A stretch of DNA of 64,000 nucleotides from positions 62,001 to 126,000 of the forward strand of contig NZ_VCGW01000005.1 in assembly GCF_007671675.1 (NCBI RefSeq), read 5' to 3'. The translations under genes were made by a program, and so were the position numbers. The DNA comes from Marinobacter maritimus. Its GTDB lineage: Bacteria; Pseudomonadota; Gammaproteobacteria; Pseudomonadales; Oleiphilaceae. How positions within the stretch are numbered: the stretch's first letter is position 1; each line of letters starts with the position of its first letter. This document shows, piece after piece, positions 53,888 to 63,384 of the stretch. The notes beneath the pieces are model-generated. The model ran no database searches. It was not told the DNA's origin and worked only from the letters and a program-made list of their open reading frames with translations.

Positions 53888-56005
53888 ATGGTCGGGCGCA
53901 TAGTGCTCTTTTTCCTGTATTTGTTTGTTTGTAATTCGGTAGCCCAGGCTGAGCTTTCTGAACAGAAAAAAGCGCTGATCCAGGAACTGTTTCCGTCGGC
54001 GACAGTTATCGATGAAAAGTTGGAAGACTTCCCGGTTTACCCCGTTTACCAGCTTCAGGAATTACTGGGCTACGCCTATGAGTCCATTGATCTGAGCAGG
54101 CTTCAGGGATTCGCTGGCAAACCCATCAGCATGCTGGTCGGTATGGACATCCGAGGCCGTTTTACCGGGGTAAAAGTGCTAAACCACCACGAACCGGTGT
54201 TTTTACACGGCTTGGGCGAAGAGCCATTATTCGACTTTGTCGATCAATACGAGGGACGGTCGTTGCGCGAACAGATCGTCATTAACACTTCCAATACCGG
54301 TAGCCAAGGGCGAACAGCTGACGGAAATTCGGTGTATTTTGACGGTGTCAGCAAAGCCACCGTTTCGGTTCTGATCATCAACGACACCGTGCTTTCATCT
54401 GCCTTAAAGGTGGCTCGCAACAAACTTTCCGGTTTCGCGCAAGCTGCGCCAACGCGAGCAAAACCAGACTTCTTTGAACCACTAATGTGGCAACAACTGC
54501 TTGATCGTGGCTACATTGGCCAGTGGCGCCTGAGCCGCGAGGAGATCGAGTCTGAACTCGGCCGACCCTTGGCAGATTATCCTCAGGATTTTGAAGGCTC
54601 CAGCAGCGAACCATTCACCGAGCTGTTCTTCACTTACATCAACTCCCCGATGGTGGGTCGCAACCTGCTGGGAGAGCGTGGCTACCAAGCGTTTATGGAG
54701 CGGCTGGAGCCAGGCGCGCAGGTGATGCTTGTGATGTCGCAGGGAGCCTTTCCTCACGTCTCTGAGAGCTTTGTACCCGGCACCAATCCACAGCGTCTGA
54801 GCCTGAACCAGAACGGGCTGGCTGTTGAAATGCGGGATTTGAACCTGTCAGGCCAAGGCCTGGATTTGCAGGCGGCGGGTATGCCCGACCTGGCCGCCCA
54901 CCATTTTTTTCGCACGGGCGGAAGCGCAGGTTTTAATCCAGGTGCCGATGCGACGTTAAATTTCCACATCGAACTTTTCCGCAACCATTTGGTGCAAGAC
55001 AGTGCCGTTATCGAAGTGCCTGTTCGATTCAACCCGGATTTATTTGAAGCAGTGGAACCAGCAGCGTCGCTTCAGGATCAGCGCGAGCCTGTATGGATTG
55101 GCCTTTGGAAGCAGCGTTGGTGGCAGATCGCGATTTTACTAGCTGCGTTGACTGTGTTGACCGTATTTTTTGCCCGCCAGAAAACGTTGAGTCGGCACCC
55201 AACACTGGTTCATCGGTTTCGTTGGGGGTTTCTGATTTTCACCCTGTTCTTTATCGGCTTTTTCGCTCAGGGTCAGTTATCAGTGGTCAATATATATACG
55301 ATTTTTCTTGCGCTCTCAGATGGATTCTCACTTAACGTCTTCCTGCTCGACCCCATTATTTTCATTTTATGGCTGTACACATTTATCAGCCTGTTCGTTT
55401 GGGGGCGCGGTCTGTTCTGTGGCTGGCTGTGCCCGTTCGGTGCACTTCAAGAGATGACGGCCTGGCTGGGGGAAAAGTTTGGCCTGCGCCAGATCAAAGT
55501 ACCCGAGTATTGGCACCGTCGCCTGATTCTTATCAAGTATCCTATTCTGATCGGCTTGGTGGGTACGGCTTTCTATTCGCTCGCGTTGGCGGAAAAGCTG
55601 GTGGAAGTGGAGCCCTTCAAAACCAGCATCACCCTGTATTTTGTGCGCCACTGGCCATTCGTGGTGTACGCCGTTGGGCTGCTGGTTGTCGGTATGTTTA
55701 TCCACAAATTCTATTGTCGCTACCTCTGCCCATTAGGCGCCGGATTGGCCGTTATCGGTCGCCTGAGGCTATTCAGCTGGCTGGATCGAGTGGAGTTGTG
55801 CGGCACCCCCTGCCAGCATTGCAAAAATGCCTGCGGTATTAACGCGATTCGTAAGGATGGCCGGATTGATTATGATGAATGCATACAATGCCTGGAGTGC
55901 GTAGTCATACTCAACGACGATCAACAGTGCGTAGACAAGCGCGTGCAGAATAAGAAGTATCGGCGCCAAGCCAACATACTGGCCACCGATGCTGGTCACT
56001 CCTGA
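53888..56005 (+). CDS. NosR/NirI-family membrane flavoprotein with ferredoxin domain (orphan)
   Basis: 705 residues. Signal peptide, then a periplasmic FMN-binding domain (about 75-180; VDIRGRFTGVKVLNHHEP-like, YFDGVSKATVSVLI, where the Thr is the probable covalent flavin site; the usual Gly of SGAT is Lys here). A periplasmic region follows to about 410, then six or so membrane helices, with two CxxxCP motifs (CGWLCPFG, CRYLCPLG) and a C-terminal cytoplasmic two-cluster ferredoxin (CGTPCQHCKNACG, CIQCLECV). This is the NosR/NirI architecture used for nitrous-oxide reductase, but no nos or nir gene is in the window. In this island it may pass electrons to, or activate, a periplasmic quinoprotein partner. 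Confidence 0.88.
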   Translation: MVGRIVLFFLYLFVCNSVAQAELSEQKKALIQELFPSATVIDEKLEDFPVYPVYQLQELLGYAYESIDLSRLQGFAGKPISMLVGMDIRGRFTGVKVLNHHEPVFLHGLGEEPLFDFVDQYEGRSLREQIVINTSNTGSQGRTADGNSVYFDGVSKATVSVLIINDTVLSSALKVARNKLSGFAQAAPTRAKPDFFEPLMWQQLLDRGYIGQWRLSREEIESELGRPLADYPQDFEGSSSEPFTELFFTYINSPMVGRNLLGERGYQAFMERLEPGAQVMLVMSQGAFPHVSESFVPGTNPQRLSLNQNGLAVEMRDLNLSGQGLDLQAAGMPDLAAHHFFRTGGSAGFNPGADATLNFHIELFRNHLVQDSAVIEVPVRFNPDLFEAVEPAASLQDQREPVWIGLWKQRWWQIAILLAALTVLTVFFARQKTLSRHPTLVHRFRWGFLIFTLFFIGFFAQGQLSVVNIYTIFLALSDGFSLNVFLLDPIIFILWLYTFISLFVWGRGLFCGWLCPFGALQEMTAWLGEKFGLRQIKVPEYWHRRLILIKYPILIGLVGTAFYSLALAEKLVEVEPFKTSITLYFVRHWPFVVYAVGLLVVGMFIHKFYCRYLCPLGAGLAVIGRLRLFSWLDRVELCGTPCQHCKNACGINAIRKDGRIDYDECIQCLECVVILNDDQQCVDKRVQNKKYRRQANILATDAGHS

Positions 56006-56090
56006 CAGGTTTCAACCGAGCAACAACAAAGTTAATCGAATATTAAATAACTGGCTTGGTGCAAAAAAGAGCTTCGAGGCTAGAAACGAA

Positions 56091-56125
56091 AAAAGGCAAA
56101 TCAGTAAGCTACTGATTTGCCTTTT
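56091..56125. terminator. Terminator of tRNA-fMet (16-bp stem)
   Basis: AAAAGGCAAATCAGTA (56091-56106) pairs with TACTGATTTGCCTTTT (56110-56125) around a 3-base loop, with T-runs on both strands. It lies just downstream of the minus-strand tRNA and 86 bases after the NosR-like stop, and could serve both. Confidence 0.85.
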
Positions 56126-56129
56126 AATA

Positions 56130-56206
<77 letters not shown>

Positions 56207-56273
56207 TCAAACTGGTTGTTACCGGGTTACCCCGATCAACGTGCGCGTATATTAAGGACTTACGAGAGCTTTG

Positions 56274-56963
56274 TCAATTGCTGTTTTCAAAGAGATCTGC
56301 GGGGTAATGAAGTTCATCTACCACTGATGCCATCGGCTCCTCGAAGAAACCAACCTGATCCATCGCTTCCTGAACCGGCCGGAACGACTTCCGATGCTCT
56401 GGCGTTACGCCCAAACGAAACAAGGCTTCCATATGCACGGGCGTAGGGTACCCTTTATGTTGGGCGAGACCGTAACCCGGATACTTCCGTTCCATCACTT
56501 CCATTTCCCGGTCACGGGTTACTTTGGCCAGTATGGATGCGGCACTGATCGCTTCTACCCGGCTATCTCCCTTGACCACCGGCTCCGAGGGCCAATGCCA
56601 CTTCGGACATTTGTTTCCATCCACCAGCACGTATTCAGGTGCAATACCAAGACCGGCAACCGCTCGCTCCATGGCAATCATTGTGGCCTGATAAATATTG
56701 ATCTGATCAATCTCATGGGCCTCGCAGCGGCCTAAACACCAGGCGGTAGCGTGCTCGATGATCTCGTCGTACAGAGCATTACGCTTTTTCTCCGTTAGTT
56801 TTTTGGAGTCCGCGAGCCCTGCAATGGGTCGATCGGGGTTGAGAATCACCGCTGCGGTCACTACCGCGCCAATGAGTGGTCCACGCCCTACCTCATCAAC
56901 GCCGGCCAGTAGCCGACCCTGATAGGCGCATTCGAATGGAGGTAATGCGGGAGAGCGGGCCAT
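56274..56963 (-). CDS. rnhB: Ribonuclease HII
   Basis: 229 residues. Catalytic acids in [13 protein letters not shown] (Asp-Glu), VLVDGNK (Asp) and [14 protein letters not shown] (Asp); [15 protein letters not shown] basic loop ([12 protein letters not shown]). It cleaves RNA of RNA-DNA hybrids and single ribonucleotides in DNA. It follows lpxB with no gap (the lpxB stop is at 56964), the usual end of the lipid A cluster in gammaproteobacteria. Confidence 0.97.
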   Translation of the reverse strand: MARSPALPPFECAYQGRLLAGVDEVGRGPLIGAVVTAAVILNPDRPIAGLADSKKLTEKKRNALYDEIIEHATAWCLGRCEAHEIDQINIYQATMIAMERAVAGLGIAPEYVLVDGNKCPKWHWPSEPVVKGDSRVEAISAASILAKVTRDREMEVMERKYPGYGLAQHKGYPTPVHMEALFRLGVTPEHRKSFRPVQEAMDQVGFFEEPMASVVDELHYPADLFENSN

Positions 56964-58145
56964 TCAGTGAGTCCTCTCCTCAATAAGCCTGGAGATTGCA
57001 TTGGCCGCCTTCTCGTCGGCGTCCTGTTTCAAGGTGAGGTGCAGGTCTGTAAAGGCTTCCACCAGCCGATCGCGTTCCTGCTGGTTTTCCAGGCGCTCCA
57101 GCACCGCGGAGCCAAGTGATTCCGGGGTCGCGTCGTCCTGCAAAAGCTCGGGGACCAGAGGTTGCCTGGCCAACAGGTTTGGTAATGACACATGAGGTAC
57201 TTTCACCAGGCGGGAGATCAGCGTGTAGCTCAAGTTGCTCAACCGGTAACCCACTACCATGGGCTTCTTCAACAACATGGCTTCAAGAGTCGCGGTCCCG
57301 GAGGCCAGCAATACAACGTCTGAAGCGGCCATCACTTCACGGGAACGGCCTCTCACTATGGTGACGTGCAGCTTTACATCGAGAGCTTCAATAAGATCGC
57401 GAACCTGCTTTTCGCGCTCACGGTTCACACAGGGGATGACCAATTGTACATCCGGTCGCTTGGCCTGTATCCAGCGCGCCGTTTCCAGAAACAGAGTACC
57501 CAGGCGTTCAACTTCACCGGCTCTGCTTCCCGGCAGTATCGCCAGTAACGGTACCTTCTCATCAAGCCCCAATTCCTGGCGAGCTTTACCCGTTTCAGGG
57601 ACCAGAGGAATTCGGTCTGCGAGGGGGTGGCCTACAAATGCCACAGGCACCTGATGCTCTTCATAAAACCTGGCCTCAAATGGCAGGAGGGTGAGCATCA
57701 AATCAACGGATTTGGCGATTTTGAAGATTCGCTTCTGGCGCCACGCCCATACGGAGGGGCTCACATAATGCACCGACGGGATACCCGCTTCACGGCAGCG
57801 CCGCTCGATGGCAAGGGTAAAATCCGGTGAGTCAATTCCGATGACCACATTCGGTGGTGTGGCAAATAAATAGCTCAGCAATCGGGACCGAATGCTGAAA
57901 AGCTCCCGTATGCGACCAAGAACTTCCACCAGCCCCATAATGGAAAGGCGTTCCATGGGAACCAGAGAGTGGAAACCTTCGGCGATCATCTCATCGCCCC
58001 CGATTCCGACGAATCGGGCGTTCGGGTAGCGAGTGCGAAGTGATCGAATCAGACCGGCGCCGAGGATGTCTCCCGACGCCTCACCTGCAACTATTGCGAA
58101 GGTCATTCTGCGATCACTGACGACCGCAGCAAGGGGGTGACACAT
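56964..58145 (-). CDS. lpxB: Lipid-A-disaccharide synthase
   Basis: 393 residues from the ATG at 58145, which has AGGAG about ten bases upstream; an internal ATG at 58106 would give the shorter start MTFAIVAGEASGD. Family motifs: AGEASGDILGAGLIRSLR, IGIDSPDFTLAIERRCR, VHYVSPSVWAWRQKR, LPGSRAGEVERL and ASGTATLEAMLLKKPMVVGY. It is a GT19 transferase that joins UDP-2,3-diacylglucosamine and lipid X on the inner leaflet. It lies between lpxA and rnhB. Confidence 0.96.
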   Translation of the reverse strand: MCHPLAAVVSDRRMTFAIVAGEASGDILGAGLIRSLRTRYPNARFVGIGGDEMIAEGFHSLVPMERLSIMGLVEVLGRIRELFSIRSRLLSYLFATPPNVVIGIDSPDFTLAIERRCREAGIPSVHYVSPSVWAWRQKRIFKIAKSVDLMLTLLPFEARFYEEHQVPVAFVGHPLADRIPLVPETGKARQELGLDEKVPLLAILPGSRAGEVERLGTLFLETARWIQAKRPDVQLVIPCVNREREKQVRDLIEALDVKLHVTIVRGRSREVMAASDVVLLASGTATLEAMLLKKPMVVGYRLSNLSYTLISRLVKVPHVSLPNLLARQPLVPELLQDDATPESLGSAVLERLENQQERDRLVEAFTDLHLTLKQDADEKAANAISRLIEERTH

Positions 58146-58165
58146 CAAACAGGGCTCCTGCCGGC

Positions 58166-58957
58166 TCAGCGGATAATGCCGCGATGAGCTCCACGCAGGG
58201 AGTCGATAAGCACGCGCACTTCCGGCGTATCGGCATAGGCATCTTCCAGCACTTCAACGGCCTGCTCTGTTGTAAGCCCCTGGCGGTAGATAATCTTGTA
58301 GGACCGACGCAGAGTCATCAAAACCTCTTTGCCAAAACCCCGGCGTTTGAGGCCCTCAACGTTCATTCCGTGAGGCTCAGCCGACTGGCCAGCCGCCATC
58401 ACGTACGCCGGGATATCCTTGAGCACGATACTGCCACCTGCCGCCATGCTGTGCGGGCCGATATGACAGAACTGGTGTACCATGGTGCCACCGCCCAGAA
58501 TGGCGTAATCACCCACCGTTACGTGGCCGGCAAGCGTTGCGCAGTTCGCAAGAATGATGTTGTCGCCAATCACACAGTCATGAGCCACGTGAACATAAGC
58601 CATCAGCAGATTGTTGCTGCCAATACGGGTTTCGCCCTTATCCTGGACAGTGCCCCGGTGGATGGTGCAGTTCTCGCGGAAAACGTTGTTGTCGCCGATC
58701 ACTAATGTGGTTGGCTCACCGGCGTATTTTTTGTCCTGACACTCTTCTCCGATACTGCAGAACTGGAAAATCCGGTTGTTCCGGCCGATGACCGTTGGTC
58801 CCTTCACAACCACGTGGGAAAGAATCTCCGTGCCTTCGCCAATCTCAACGTTTGGGCCTACGTAACTCCAGGGGCCAACCGTTACGTTATCCGCAAGCTT
58901 GGCAGACGGATCTACAATCGCCTGAGGATGGACACCCGACCAGTCATTTGTCGCCAT
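58166..58957 (-). CDS. lpxA: UDP-N-acetylglucosamine acyltransferase LpxA
   Basis: 263 residues, left-handed beta-helix hexapeptide repeats followed by a helical C-terminus (FGKEVLMTLRRSYKIIYRQGL). The catalytic His is in LLMAYVHVAHDCVIGD and the acyl pocket GGTMVHQFCHIGPH. It adds 3-hydroxyacyl from ACP to UDP-GlcNAc, the first step of lipid A synthesis. One-base overlap with fabZ and 20 bases to lpxB. Confidence 0.98.
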   Translation of the reverse strand: MATNDWSGVHPQAIVDPSAKLADNVTVGPWSYVGPNVEIGEGTEILSHVVVKGPTVIGRNNRIFQFCSIGEECQDKKYAGEPTTLVIGDNNVFRENCTIHRGTVQDKGETRIGSNNLLMAYVHVAHDCVIGDNIILANCATLAGHVTVGDYAILGGGTMVHQFCHIGPHSMAAGGSIVLKDIPAYVMAAGQSAEPHGMNVEGLKRRGFGKEVLMTLRRSYKIIYRQGLTTEQAVEVLEDAYADTPEVRVLIDSLRGAHRGIIR

Positions 58958-59394
58958 TAAACTTCTCTCTCAGCGGTCAGTATCTCTGCCACGCAAACCA
59001 CCTCACCATCGACCAGTGCGCGACAATCAAATTTCCAGATACCACGTTTACCTGAGATAAGCACCGACTCCAAACACAGACGGTCTCCGGGCAACACGGG
59101 GCGTTTGAAACGCGCCTTACTGGATCCTGCTAAATATTGTACCAGCCCGTCGGAAGGTTTCCGCCCCACGGTCACAAAACCAAGAATGCCAGACAGTTGA
59201 GCCATAGCTTCAATAATCAGCACACCTGGCATAATCGGGTTGCCCGGAAAATGACCGGTGAAGAATGGCTCGTTAAACGAGATGTTCTTGTAACCCTTGA
59301 TCGACTTGGCCTTTTCAATCTCGGTAACCCGATCCACCAACAAAAACGGATAGCGGTGCGGCAGGTATTCCAGTATTTCATCGATGTACATCAT
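58957..59394 (-). CDS. fabZ: 3-hydroxyacyl-ACP dehydratase FabZ
   Basis: 145 residues from the ATG at 59394 (GAGG upstream); the frame is open upstream to 59490 but that part is not conserved. Hot-dog fold with catalytic His in [14 protein letters not shown] and Glu in VLIIEAMAQ. It competes with LpxA and LpxD for 3-hydroxyacyl-ACP and balances phospholipid against lipid A. Start overlaps the lpxD end region (12 bases apart). Confidence 0.97.
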   Translation of the reverse strand: MMYIDEILEYLPHRYPFLLVDRVTEIEKAKSIKGYKNISFNEPFFTGHFPGNPIMPGVLIIEAMAQLSGILGFVTVGRKPSDGLVQYLAGSSKARFKRPVLPGDRLCLESVLISGKRGIWKFDCRALVDGEVVCVAEILTAEREV

Positions 59395-59405
59395 TTTGAT
59401 CGGCC

Positions 59406-60431
59406 TCAGCCCTTTGATTTCTTTTCCAGTTCTTTTATGCGACGTGCCAGCGTATCCAGCTGGCGGAAACGCACGGCGTTCTTTCGCCATTGCCGATTCG
59501 TGTCTGCGCTAGTGCCAGAGGAATAGACTCCCGGTTCCCGAATATCACCGGTTACCAGAGTCATGCCGGTAAGGTGCACCTGGTTGGCTATTTCCAGATG
59601 CCCAGCCACTCCGGCGGCTCCACCGAAAACACAGTGACTGCCGATCCGCGTACTACCCGCAATCCCGACCATCGCAGCCATGGCTGAGTGGTCGCCAATG
59701 CGGACGTTGTGAGCAATCTGAATGAGATTGTCGAGTTTCACGCCATTACCGATAACCGTGTCGTCCAGTGCGCCACGGTCGATCGTTGTATTCGCGCCAA
59801 CTTCAACGTCGTCACCCAGAACAACGCGCCCGAGTTGCGCGATTCTGTGCCACTGGCCTTTCTCATTGGCAAAGCCAAATCCATCAGAACCAATCACAGC
59901 ACCGCTTAGGATATGGCAACGCTGCCCCACAACGACATCGTGGGCCAGAGTCACTCTGGGGCGGATAATGGAGCCAGGGCCGATGCTGGTTCGAGCTCCG
60001 ATAATGCAACCTGGCCCAATAGCAACTTGATCACCAATCACAACATCCGCTTCAATAACGGTGTTGGGGCCTATACTGGCGCTGACCGCTATTGTCGCGC
60101 TGGCATCAACCACGGCCGAAGGGTGAATGCCTGGCGGCGCGACGGGGGCAGGATCAAACCAGTGACTGAGCCGAGCATAGCCCAGGTACGGATTATCAAG
60201 TAACAGGACATTGGTCGGACGGTCTGCCGCAGCGGCAGGCGATAAAATAACCGCTGCAGCGCGGGTATTCGACAGGTGCTTGGCGTAGGCGGGATTTGCC
60301 AGAAAGCTGAGCTGATCCGGGCCAGCTGCCTCGAGGGTCGCAAGACCGGAAACCCGGATTTCAGGATCGCCGCGAAGCTCTGCCCCCAGAGCCTTCGCGA
60401 TCTCTCCTAACCGGTAAGTCGCTTCTGTCAT
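59406..60431 (-). CDS. lpxD: UDP-3-O-(3-hydroxyacyl)glucosamine N-acyltransferase LpxD
   Basis: 341 residues from the ATG at 60431, with GGAG upstream. An N-terminal uridine-binding domain (about 1-100) precedes hexapeptide repeats ([20 protein letters not shown]...) with the catalytic His in [16 protein letters not shown], and a C-terminal helix ([20 protein letters not shown]). It adds the second 3-hydroxyacyl chain in lipid A synthesis. It lies between skp and fabZ. Confidence 0.98.
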   Translation of the reverse strand: MTEATYRLGEIAKALGAELRGDPEIRVSGLATLEAAGPDQLSFLANPAYAKHLSNTRAAAVILSPAAAADRPTNVLLLDNPYLGYARLSHWFDPAPVAPPGIHPSAVVDASATIAVSASIGPNTVIEADVVIGDQVAIGPGCIIGARTSIGPGSIIRPRVTLAHDVVVGQRCHILSGAVIGSDGFGFANEKGQWHRIAQLGRVVLGDDVEVGANTTIDRGALDDTVIGNGVKLDNLIQIAHNVRIGDHSAMAAMVGIAGSTRIGSHCVFGGAAGVAGHLEIANQVHLTGMTLVTGDIREPGVYSSGTSADTNRQWRKNAVRFRQLDTLARRIKELEKKSKG

Positions 60432-60479
60432 CACGCGCTCCACAACACGCTCGTGAGCCCGAAGGCTCTCCGGCAGGAA

Positions 60480-60974
60480 TTAACGGTTCAGCTTCTCCAG
60501 AAGCTGCGGGGTCAGGTTCATGCTCGGCTTCACATAGACAACAGCCTCACTCGGAAGAATCAGATCGAGGTCGTTTTCTTCCAGCAGCTCTTTTACCGCC
60601 GCATCCACTTCAGGACGGGCTTCTTCAAGAAACGCCTGCTTACGCTGGTTAACTGTGGAGTCGAGACGCTGCTTGAGGAAGTTGAACTCTTTAACCTTCT
60701 CCTGAAACTCGCCGGCAAGCTTGTTGCGCTCGCTCTCGTTCATCATCGCACCGTCTTTTTCCAGACGCTCTTTCAGTTCGCGGGCGAACTCCTGAGTTGC
60801 GCGGACTTTTTCCTCGTCGCCAGCAAAGTCTTTCTGGAGACTTTCGCTGAAGGTTTTGGCATCGTCCGATGAAAACAAAGCCTGACGCAGGTCCACAACA
60901 CCAATACGGGTCTCCGCCACAGCCGGCATTGCCAGCGAAATAGCTGCGGCAAACATCAGTACGGTTCTAAACAT
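60480..60974 (-). CDS. skp: Periplasmic chaperone Skp/OmpH
   Basis: 164 residues from the ATG at 60974 (CAGGAG upstream). Signal peptide about 1-20 (ending AVA). The TRIGVVDLRQALFSSDDAK strand is followed by long helices (about 40-120) that form the jellyfish tentacles, and a closing VVYVKPSMNLTPQLL strand. Skp holds unfolded outer-membrane proteins for BamA encoded upstream. Confidence 0.95.
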   Translation of the reverse strand: MFRTVLMFAAAISLAMPAVAETRIGVVDLRQALFSSDDAKTFSESLQKDFAGDEEKVRATQEFARELKERLEKDGAMMNESERNKLAGEFQEKVKEFNFLKQRLDSTVNQRKQAFLEEARPEVDAAVKELLEENDLDLILPSEAVVYVKPSMNLTPQLLEKLNR

Positions 60975-61021
60975 AATAAGGCTCCTGTTTCTCATTCGTT
61001 CTTGTTTCTTGTGTGTCTGAT

Positions 61022-63340
61022 TCAGAATGTCTGGCCCAGTGAGAACTGGAATATCTGAGTATCGTCACCAGGCTTGTCGTTAAGCGGCTTGGCAAGGCTG
61101 AATGCCAGAGGGCCCACCGCTGTGATCCACTGGAAGCCGATACCCACTGACAAGCGCACTTCATCCAGAGCCGGATCAAAATCCCGATCCGGATCGAATA
61201 CCTGCCCTGCGTCCAAAAAGAACGCTGTACGCATGGATCTGCTATCACCCGCAAACGGTGTCGGGAAAATAAGCTCCAGAGAACCTTCCGTCAGGAGGTT
61301 ACCACCGAAAGGATCGGGGTCGGAAAAATCATTGGGGGCGTTGGTAGCACGCCGTCCCAGTGAGTTGGCCTGATAGCCTCGGACAGACCCATAACCGCCG
61401 GCATAAAAATGTTCATAAAACGGCATGATTGAGCGGTCACCGTAACCGTCCCCGTAACCTATCTCTGTTCTCGTGCGCAGCACCCAACGGTCAGTATCCG
61501 TGAGTGGGTAGTAGAAATCAGTTTTATGGCTTGCCTTATAGAAAGTGAGATCACTGCCAGGCACCGCAACATCGAGCGACAACGAGTGGCTGTAGCCTTC
61601 TGTTGGCAGTATGCCCCGGTTAAGAGTGCTGCGACGCCAGCTGCCGAACATAAAGAAGTTATTGAAGGTATCGCCTTCGGTATTGATAAAATCGCTGACT
61701 TCCTGGGACGTAAATACGCCACCTTTGACCTTGGAAAGTGTATACCCCAGTCCAAAATTCAATCGGGTAATGTTATCCGTTGGATAGCCAAACGTAAGGC
61801 GACCACCGTATTCGTCCAGGAGGTAGGACGTAATATCTTCTTCTTCAAAGTCGGTCTCACGGGCAAAAACACTGAACCCCCGGCTGACACCATCTACCGT
61901 GTAGTAGGGATCGGTGTAGCCAATATTTGCACTCTTGACCGAGTCGCTGACATTTACGCCAAACGACACGCGCTTGCCAGTGCCGAAGAAATTGTTCTCA
62001 GAGACATTAGCACCAAGAATAACACCGGAATCCTGAGAGAAGCCCACGGACGCAGAGAGGCTACCCGTCGGCTGTTCTTCGACAGAGTAGTTAACATCGA
62101 CCAGATCATCTGTTCCAGGCACGGGAACAGTTTCCACATTAACCCCCTTGAAAAAGCCAAGGCGCTCGAGACGGGTTTTGGAAAATTCGATGCGGTCGGA
62201 GGAGGCAATACCACCCTCCATCTGAGTCATTTCCTGGCGCAAGACGTCATCACGGGTGGACACGTTGCCATCGAAGTTGATGCGGCGAACATAGGCTCGT
62301 TTGCCAGGCTCAACAAAAAACGTAACGGCAGCTGTGTTGTCTTCTCCGGGTTCAGGCACTGCATTCACGCTGGCAAACGCATAACCTTCCTTGCCCAGCC
62401 GAAACGCAAGGGTTTCCGAGATCGCCGTCATGCGGGCACGGGAGAATACATCTCCCTCATCTACCGGAATCAGCTCCCGAAGCTCTTTTTCATCAATAAT
62501 GAGGTTGCCACGAAGCCGGATCTCGGAGATCGTGTACTGCGGCCCTTCGTTCAGTGCGATCGCAATAAAGACCTGCCGCTTATCCGGCGAAATGGACACC
62601 TGGCTAGACTCCACATTGAAGTCCAGATAACCCCGGTCGAGGTAGAATGAGCGCAGCGTTTCGAGATCGCCACTAAGGCGTTCCCGCGCGTACTTGTCTG
62701 AGTTCGTAAGGGAGTTCCACCAGCTGCTGGTTTGCAGCTCAAAGAGATCCCTCAATTCTTCGTCGCTGAAGTCGCGATTCCCTACCAGGTTGATGTGCTG
62801 AATGGCGGCAACCGTACCTTCATTGATATCCAGGCGAATGGCTACACGATTGCGCGGCAGCTCTTCAGCCGTTGCTTTTACCCGGGCATTGTAACGGCCC
62901 TGACCGATATAGGATCGCAAAATTTCCAGTTCGAGCCTTTCAAGCGTTGCCCGGCGGAACACCTGACCTTCCTGGAGCCCGGCGCCAGCCAGAGCATCCA
63001 TGAGCATGTCAGTTTCGATGTTCTTGTTGCCTTCAATGTCGATCGACGTAATTGAAGGGCGCTCCCGCACGGTGAGGATGAGAGTACCGGCATCGCGGCT
63101 GGCGTCTATGTCCGTGAACAGTCCGGTCCGGAAAAGCGATTTGATCGCATCTGCCAACTCGGATTCATCCATCTGTTCGCCAATATTGACAGGGAAAGCG
63201 GAAAACACAGTACCCGCAGAAACGCGCTGCAAGCCTTCCACCTCGATATCTGCAACCGTAAATTCATCTGCAAATGCTGGCTTCATGCCGGTTGCGGCAA
63301 CAGCGAGGCCAACGGCTAAACCTAGAAGAGAGCGTCTCAT
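61022..63340 (-). CDS. bamA: Outer-membrane protein assembly factor BamA
   Basis: 772 residues with signal peptide about 1-24. Five POTRA domains (about 25-420; FTVADIEVEGLQRVSAGTVF, FRRATLERLELEILRSYIGQ) are followed by a 16-stranded barrel (about 425-772) with the conserved VRGY of loop 6 in GSVRGYQANSLG, and a C-terminal FQFSLGQTF. It inserts beta-barrel proteins into the outer membrane and is essential. Usual place between rseP and skp. Confidence 0.98.
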   Translation of the reverse strand: MRRSLLGLAVGLAVAATGMKPAFADEFTVADIEVEGLQRVSAGTVFSAFPVNIGEQMDESELADAIKSLFRTGLFTDIDASRDAGTLILTVRERPSITSIDIEGNKNIETDMLMDALAGAGLQEGQVFRRATLERLELEILRSYIGQGRYNARVKATAEELPRNRVAIRLDINEGTVAAIQHINLVGNRDFSDEELRDLFELQTSSWWNSLTNSDKYARERLSGDLETLRSFYLDRGYLDFNVESSQVSISPDKRQVFIAIALNEGPQYTISEIRLRGNLIIDEKELRELIPVDEGDVFSRARMTAISETLAFRLGKEGYAFASVNAVPEPGEDNTAAVTFFVEPGKRAYVRRINFDGNVSTRDDVLRQEMTQMEGGIASSDRIEFSKTRLERLGFFKGVNVETVPVPGTDDLVDVNYSVEEQPTGSLSASVGFSQDSGVILGANVSENNFFGTGKRVSFGVNVSDSVKSANIGYTDPYYTVDGVSRGFSVFARETDFEEEDITSYLLDEYGGRLTFGYPTDNITRLNFGLGYTLSKVKGGVFTSQEVSDFINTEGDTFNNFFMFGSWRRSTLNRGILPTEGYSHSLSLDVAVPGSDLTFYKASHKTDFYYPLTDTDRWVLRTRTEIGYGDGYGDRSIMPFYEHFYAGGYGSVRGYQANSLGRRATNAPNDFSDPDPFGGNLLTEGSLELIFPTPFAGDSRSMRTAFFLDAGQVFDPDRDFDPALDEVRLSVGIGFQWITAVGPLAFSLAKPLNDKPGDDTQIFQFSLGQTF

Positions 63341-63384
63341 TCAATTATTTCGCCTGGTTGATGCGCGTAAGGAGCCCGCAATTC

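Noticed and set aside
61526-62650. 374-residue plus-strand ORF
   Set aside because: Antisense shadow of bamA, caused by its codon usage.
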